DNA from: Metallyticus violacea
Taxonomy: Eukaryota > Arthropoda > Insecta > Mantodea > Metallyticidae
DNA length: 64,000 nucleotides
Assembly: GCA_030762175.1 (NCBI GenBank)
Contig: CM060831.1
Span: 144,971,501-145,035,500 of the forward strand
Direction of reading: 5' to 3'
The position numbers and the translations under genes are program-made. The notes under the pieces are model-generated. The model was not told where the DNA came from. It ran no database searches and saw only the letters and a list, made by a program, of their open reading frames with translations. This document shows positions 60,501 to 64,000 of this stretch, one piece after another (positions within the stretch are counted from its first letter, which is position 1; each line of letters begins with the position of its first letter).

Positions 60501-62720
60501 CTTGTTAAGTTACTGGAATTATTTCAATATATTTAATAAAGGAGAATACCCAGCTTGTTGAGTTACTGGAATTATTTCAATATATTTAATAAAGCACAAT
60601 ACCCAGCTTGTTGAGTTACTGGAATTATTTCAATATATTTAATAAAGCACAATACCCAGCTTGTTGAGTTACTGGAATTATTTCAATATATTTAATAAAG
60701 CAGAATACCCAGCTTGTTGAGTTACTGGAATTATTTCAATATATTTAATAAAGCAGAATACCCAGCTTGTTGAGTTACTGGAATTATTTCAATATATTTA
60801 ATAAAGGAGAATACCCAGCTTGTTGAGTTACTGGAATTATTTCAATATATTTAATAAAGCACAATACCCAGCCTTTTGAGTTACTGGAATTATTTCAATA
60901 TATTTAATAAAGCACAATACCCAGCTTGTTGAGTTACTGAAATTATTTCAATATATTCAATAAAGGAGAATACCCAGCTTGTTAAGTTACTGAAATTATT
61001 TCAATATATTTAATAAAGCACAATACCCAGCTTGTTGAGTTACTGGAATTATTTCAATATATTTAATAAAGCAGAATACCCAGCTTGTTGAGTTACTGGA
61101 ATTATTTCAATATATTTAATAAAGCAGAATACCCAGCTTGTTGAGTTACTGGAATTATTTCAATATATTTAATAAAGCAGAATACCCAGCTTGTTGAGTT
61201 ACTGGAATTATTTCAATATATTTAATAAAGGAGAATACCCAGCTTGTTGAGTTACTGGAATTATTTCAATATATTTAATAAAGCACAATACCCAGCCTGT
61301 TGAGTTACTGGAATTGTTTCAATATATTTAATAAAGGAGAATACCCAGCTTGTTGAGTTACTGGAATTATTTCAATATATTTAATAAAGGAGAATACCCA
61401 GCCTGTTGAGTTACTAGAATTATTTCAATATTTTTAATAAAGCAAAATACCCAGCCTGTTGAGTTACTGGAATTATTTCAATATATTTAATAAAGGAGAA
61501 TACCCAGCCTGTTGAGTTACTGGAATTATTTCAATATATTTAATAAAGCACAATACCCAGTTTGTTGAGTTCCTGGAATTATTTCAATATATTTAATAAA
61601 GCACAATACCCAGCTTGTTGAGTTACTGGAATTATTTCAATATATTTAATAAAGCAGAATACCCACCCTGTTGAGTTACTGGAATTATTTCAATATATTT
61701 AATAAAGCAGAATACCCAGCTTGTTGAGTTACTGGAATTATTTTAATATATTTAATAAAGGAGAATACCCAGCCTGTTCAGTTACTGGAATTATTTCAAT
61801 ATATTTAATAAAGGAGAATACCCAGCTTGTTGAGTTACTGGAATTATTTCAATATATTTAATAAAGGAGAATACCCAGCTTGTTGAGTTACTGGAATTAT
61901 TTCAATATATTTAATAAAGCAGAATACACAGCCTGTTGAGTTACTGGAATTATTTCAATATATTAAATAAAGCAGAATACCCAGCTTGTTGAGTTACTGG
62001 AATTATTTCAATATATTTAATAAAGGAGAATACCCAGCTTGTTGAGTTACTGGAATTATTTCAATATATTTAATAAAGGAGAATACCCAGCCTGTTGAGT
62101 TACTGGAATTATTTCAATATATTTAATAAAGGAGAATACCCAGCCTGTTGAGTTACTGGAATTATTTCAATATATTTAATAAAGCACAATACCCAGCTTG
62201 TTGAGTTACTGGAATTATTTCAATATATTTAATAAAGCACAATACCCAGCTTGTTAAGTTACTGAAATTATTTCAATATATTTAAGAAAGGAGAATACCC
62301 AGCTTGTTAAGTTACTGAAATTATTTAAATATATTTAATAAAGCAGAATACCCAGCTTGTTGAGTTACTGGAATTATTTCAATATATTTAATAAAGCACA
62401 ATACCCAGCTTGTTGAGTTACTGGAATTATTTCAATATATTTAATAAAGCAGAATACCTAGCTTGTTGAGTTACTGGAATTATTTCAATATATTTAACAA
62501 AGCAGAATACCCAGCTTGTTGAGTTACTGGAATTATTTCAATATATTTAATAAAGGAGAATACCCAGCTTGTTGAGTTACTGGAATTATTTCAATATATT
62601 TAATAAAGCACAATACCCAGCTTGTTGAGTTACTGGAATTAATTCAATATATTTAATAAAGTACAATACCCAGCTTGTTGAGTTACTGGAATTATTTCAA
62701 TATATTTAATAAAGCAGAAT
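57527..62720. repeat. Higher-order block 3 (Y-78-X-20-Y)
   Basis: Y at 57527, X at 61661 (4134 bp), Y at 62721 (1060 bp). The variants GGAGTATACCC (near 59324), GAGTTGCTGG (near 60351) and CAGCCTTTTGAG (near 60872) lie at +7738 bp (146 monomers) from block 2. The GGAACTATT variant is absent here (expected near 58714, where GGAATTATT is found), so block 3 has diverged or been corrected at that monomer. Confidence 0.88.
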
Positions 62721-64000
62721 ACCCACCCTGTTGAGTTACTGGAATTATTTCAATATATTTAATAAAGCAGAATACCCAGCTTGTTGAGTTACTGCAATTA
62801 TTTCAATATATTTAATAAAGGAGAATACCCAGCCTGTTCAGTTACTGGAATTATTTCAATATATTTAATAAAGGAGAATACCCAGCTTGTTGAGTTACTG
62901 GAATTATTTCAATATATTTAATAAAGGAGAATACCCAGCTTGTTGAGTTACTGGAATTATTTCAATATATTTAATAAAGCAGAATACACAGCCTGTTGAG
63001 TTACTGGAATTATTTCAATATATTTAATAAAGCAGAATACCCAGCTTGTTGAGTTACTGGAATTATTTCAATATATTTAATAAAGGAGAATACCCAGCTT
63101 GTTGAGTTACTGGAATTATTTCAATATATTTAATAAAGGAGAATACCCAGCCTGTTGAGTTACTGGAATTATTTCAATATATTTAATAAAGGAGAATACC
63201 CAGTCTGTTGAGTTACTGGAATTATTTCAATATATTTAATAAAGCACAATACCCAGCTTGTTGAGTTACTGGAATTATTTCAATATATTTAATAAAGCAA
63301 AATACCCAGCTTGTTAAGTTACTGAAATTATTTCAATATATTTAATAAAGGAGAATACCCAGCTTGTTAAGTTACTGAAATTATTTCAATATATTTAATA
63401 AAGCACAATACCCAGCTTGTTGAGTTACTGGAATTATTTCAATATATTTAATAAAGCACAATACCCAGCTTGTTGAGTTACTGGAATTATTTCAATATAT
63501 TTAATAAAGCAGAATACCCAGCTTGTTGAGTTACTTGAATTATTTCAATATATTTAATAAAGCAGAATACCCAGCTTGTTGAGTTACTGGAATTATTTCA
63601 ATATATTTAATAAAGGAAATTACCCAGCTTGTTGAGTTACTGGAATTATTTCAATATATTTAATAAAGCAGAATACACAGCCTGTTCAGTTACTGGAATT
63701 ATTTCAATATATTTAATAAAGCAGAATACCCAGCTTGTTGAGTTACTGGAATTATTTCAATATATTTAATAAAGGAGAATACCCAGCTTGTTGAGTTACT
63801 GGAATTATTTCAATATATTTAATAAAGCACAATACCCAGCCTGTTGAGTTACTGGAATTATTTCAATATATTTAATAAAGGAGAATACCCAGCCTGTTGA
63901 GTTACTGGAATTATTTCAATATATTTAATAAAGCACAATACCCAGCTTGTTGAGTTACTGGAATTATTTCAATATATTTAATAAAGGAGAATACCCAGCC

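Larger units (their letters stand above)
38583..64000. repeat. 53-bp satellite array, about 480 monomers, with higher-order structure
   Basis: Monomer length is 53 bp (for example 38669-38721). Its parts are TTGAGTTACTGGAATTATTT, then CAATATATTTAATAAA, then a variable four-base site (GGAG, GCAC, GCAG, GCAA or GTAC), then AATACCCAGC and TTG or CTG. It is about 30% GC. All eleven intervals between the twelve ACCCACCCTG marker monomers (39083 to 62721) are whole multiples of 53, so net length never drifts over 446 monomers. The first monomer is atypical (GGACAATACCCAACCTG). The array has no ORF and no inserted element and runs off the right edge. It occupies about 40% of the window. Confidence 0.99.

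Noticed and set aside
38583..64000. CRISPR-like array (short repeats at regular spacing)
   Set aside because: The whole 53-bp unit is repeated with no unique spacers, and the surroundings are eukaryotic.
38583..64000. CENP-B box in the satellite monomer
   Set aside because: No segment of the monomer resembles the TTCG...CGGG pattern of the CENP-B box.

Overview
This is a 64-kb stretch of AT-rich eukaryotic DNA with no host protein-coding gene that I can support. It looks like an insect genome: there are many mariner/IS630-type DNA transposons of insect style, a tRNA-derived SINE family, non-LTR retrotransposon remnants with RNase H, and short CCTAA-type tracts like the insect telomere motif. 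The low gene density and heavy repeat load suggest a large, repeat-rich genome. I cannot name the species.

Left part (1-38.58 kb): a graveyard of mobile elements in otherwise featureless AT-rich DNA. Seven copies of one SINE family (class II tRNA head, about 260 bp) lie at 0.7, 6.2, 8.9, 11.7, 12.4, 21.1 and 37.4 kb. Fragments of at least five mariner/IS630-Tc1 transposase lineages, probably more, are present: a CCGAGGG-ended family at 4.7, 17.4 and 26.1 kb, an AGGTAGGTCC-ended mariner at 22.5 and 35.9 kb, and others at 3.0, 9.5, 10.3, 14.2, 20.5 and 24.9 kb. Two RNase H/zinc-knuckle LINE tails lie at 5.5-6.6 and 23.7 kb. All are broken by stops, frameshifts or internal deletions. One SINE sits inside the RNase H region of a LINE with a perfect 12-bp target duplication.

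Three decayed tandem arrays lie at 16.4-17.1 kb (about 110-150 bp period), 28.5-29.5 kb (about 46-47 bp) and 31.1-32.1 kb (about 130-150 bp). A clean 169-bp tandem duplication lies at 35.36-35.69 kb.

Right part (38.58 kb to the window end): one uninterrupted satellite array with a 53-bp monomer, about 480 copies in about 25.4 kb, continuing past the edge. Every interval I measured between marker monomers is an exact multiple of 53 bp. Monomer variants are ordered into a layered higher-order repeat, with blocks of 20 and 78 monomers and long-range copies offset by exactly 146 and 182 monomers. Most monomers carry AATAAA on the + strand. This array is the most striking feature. Together with its repeat-rich, gene-free flank it suggests constitutive heterochromatin, possibly pericentromeric; that location is inference.
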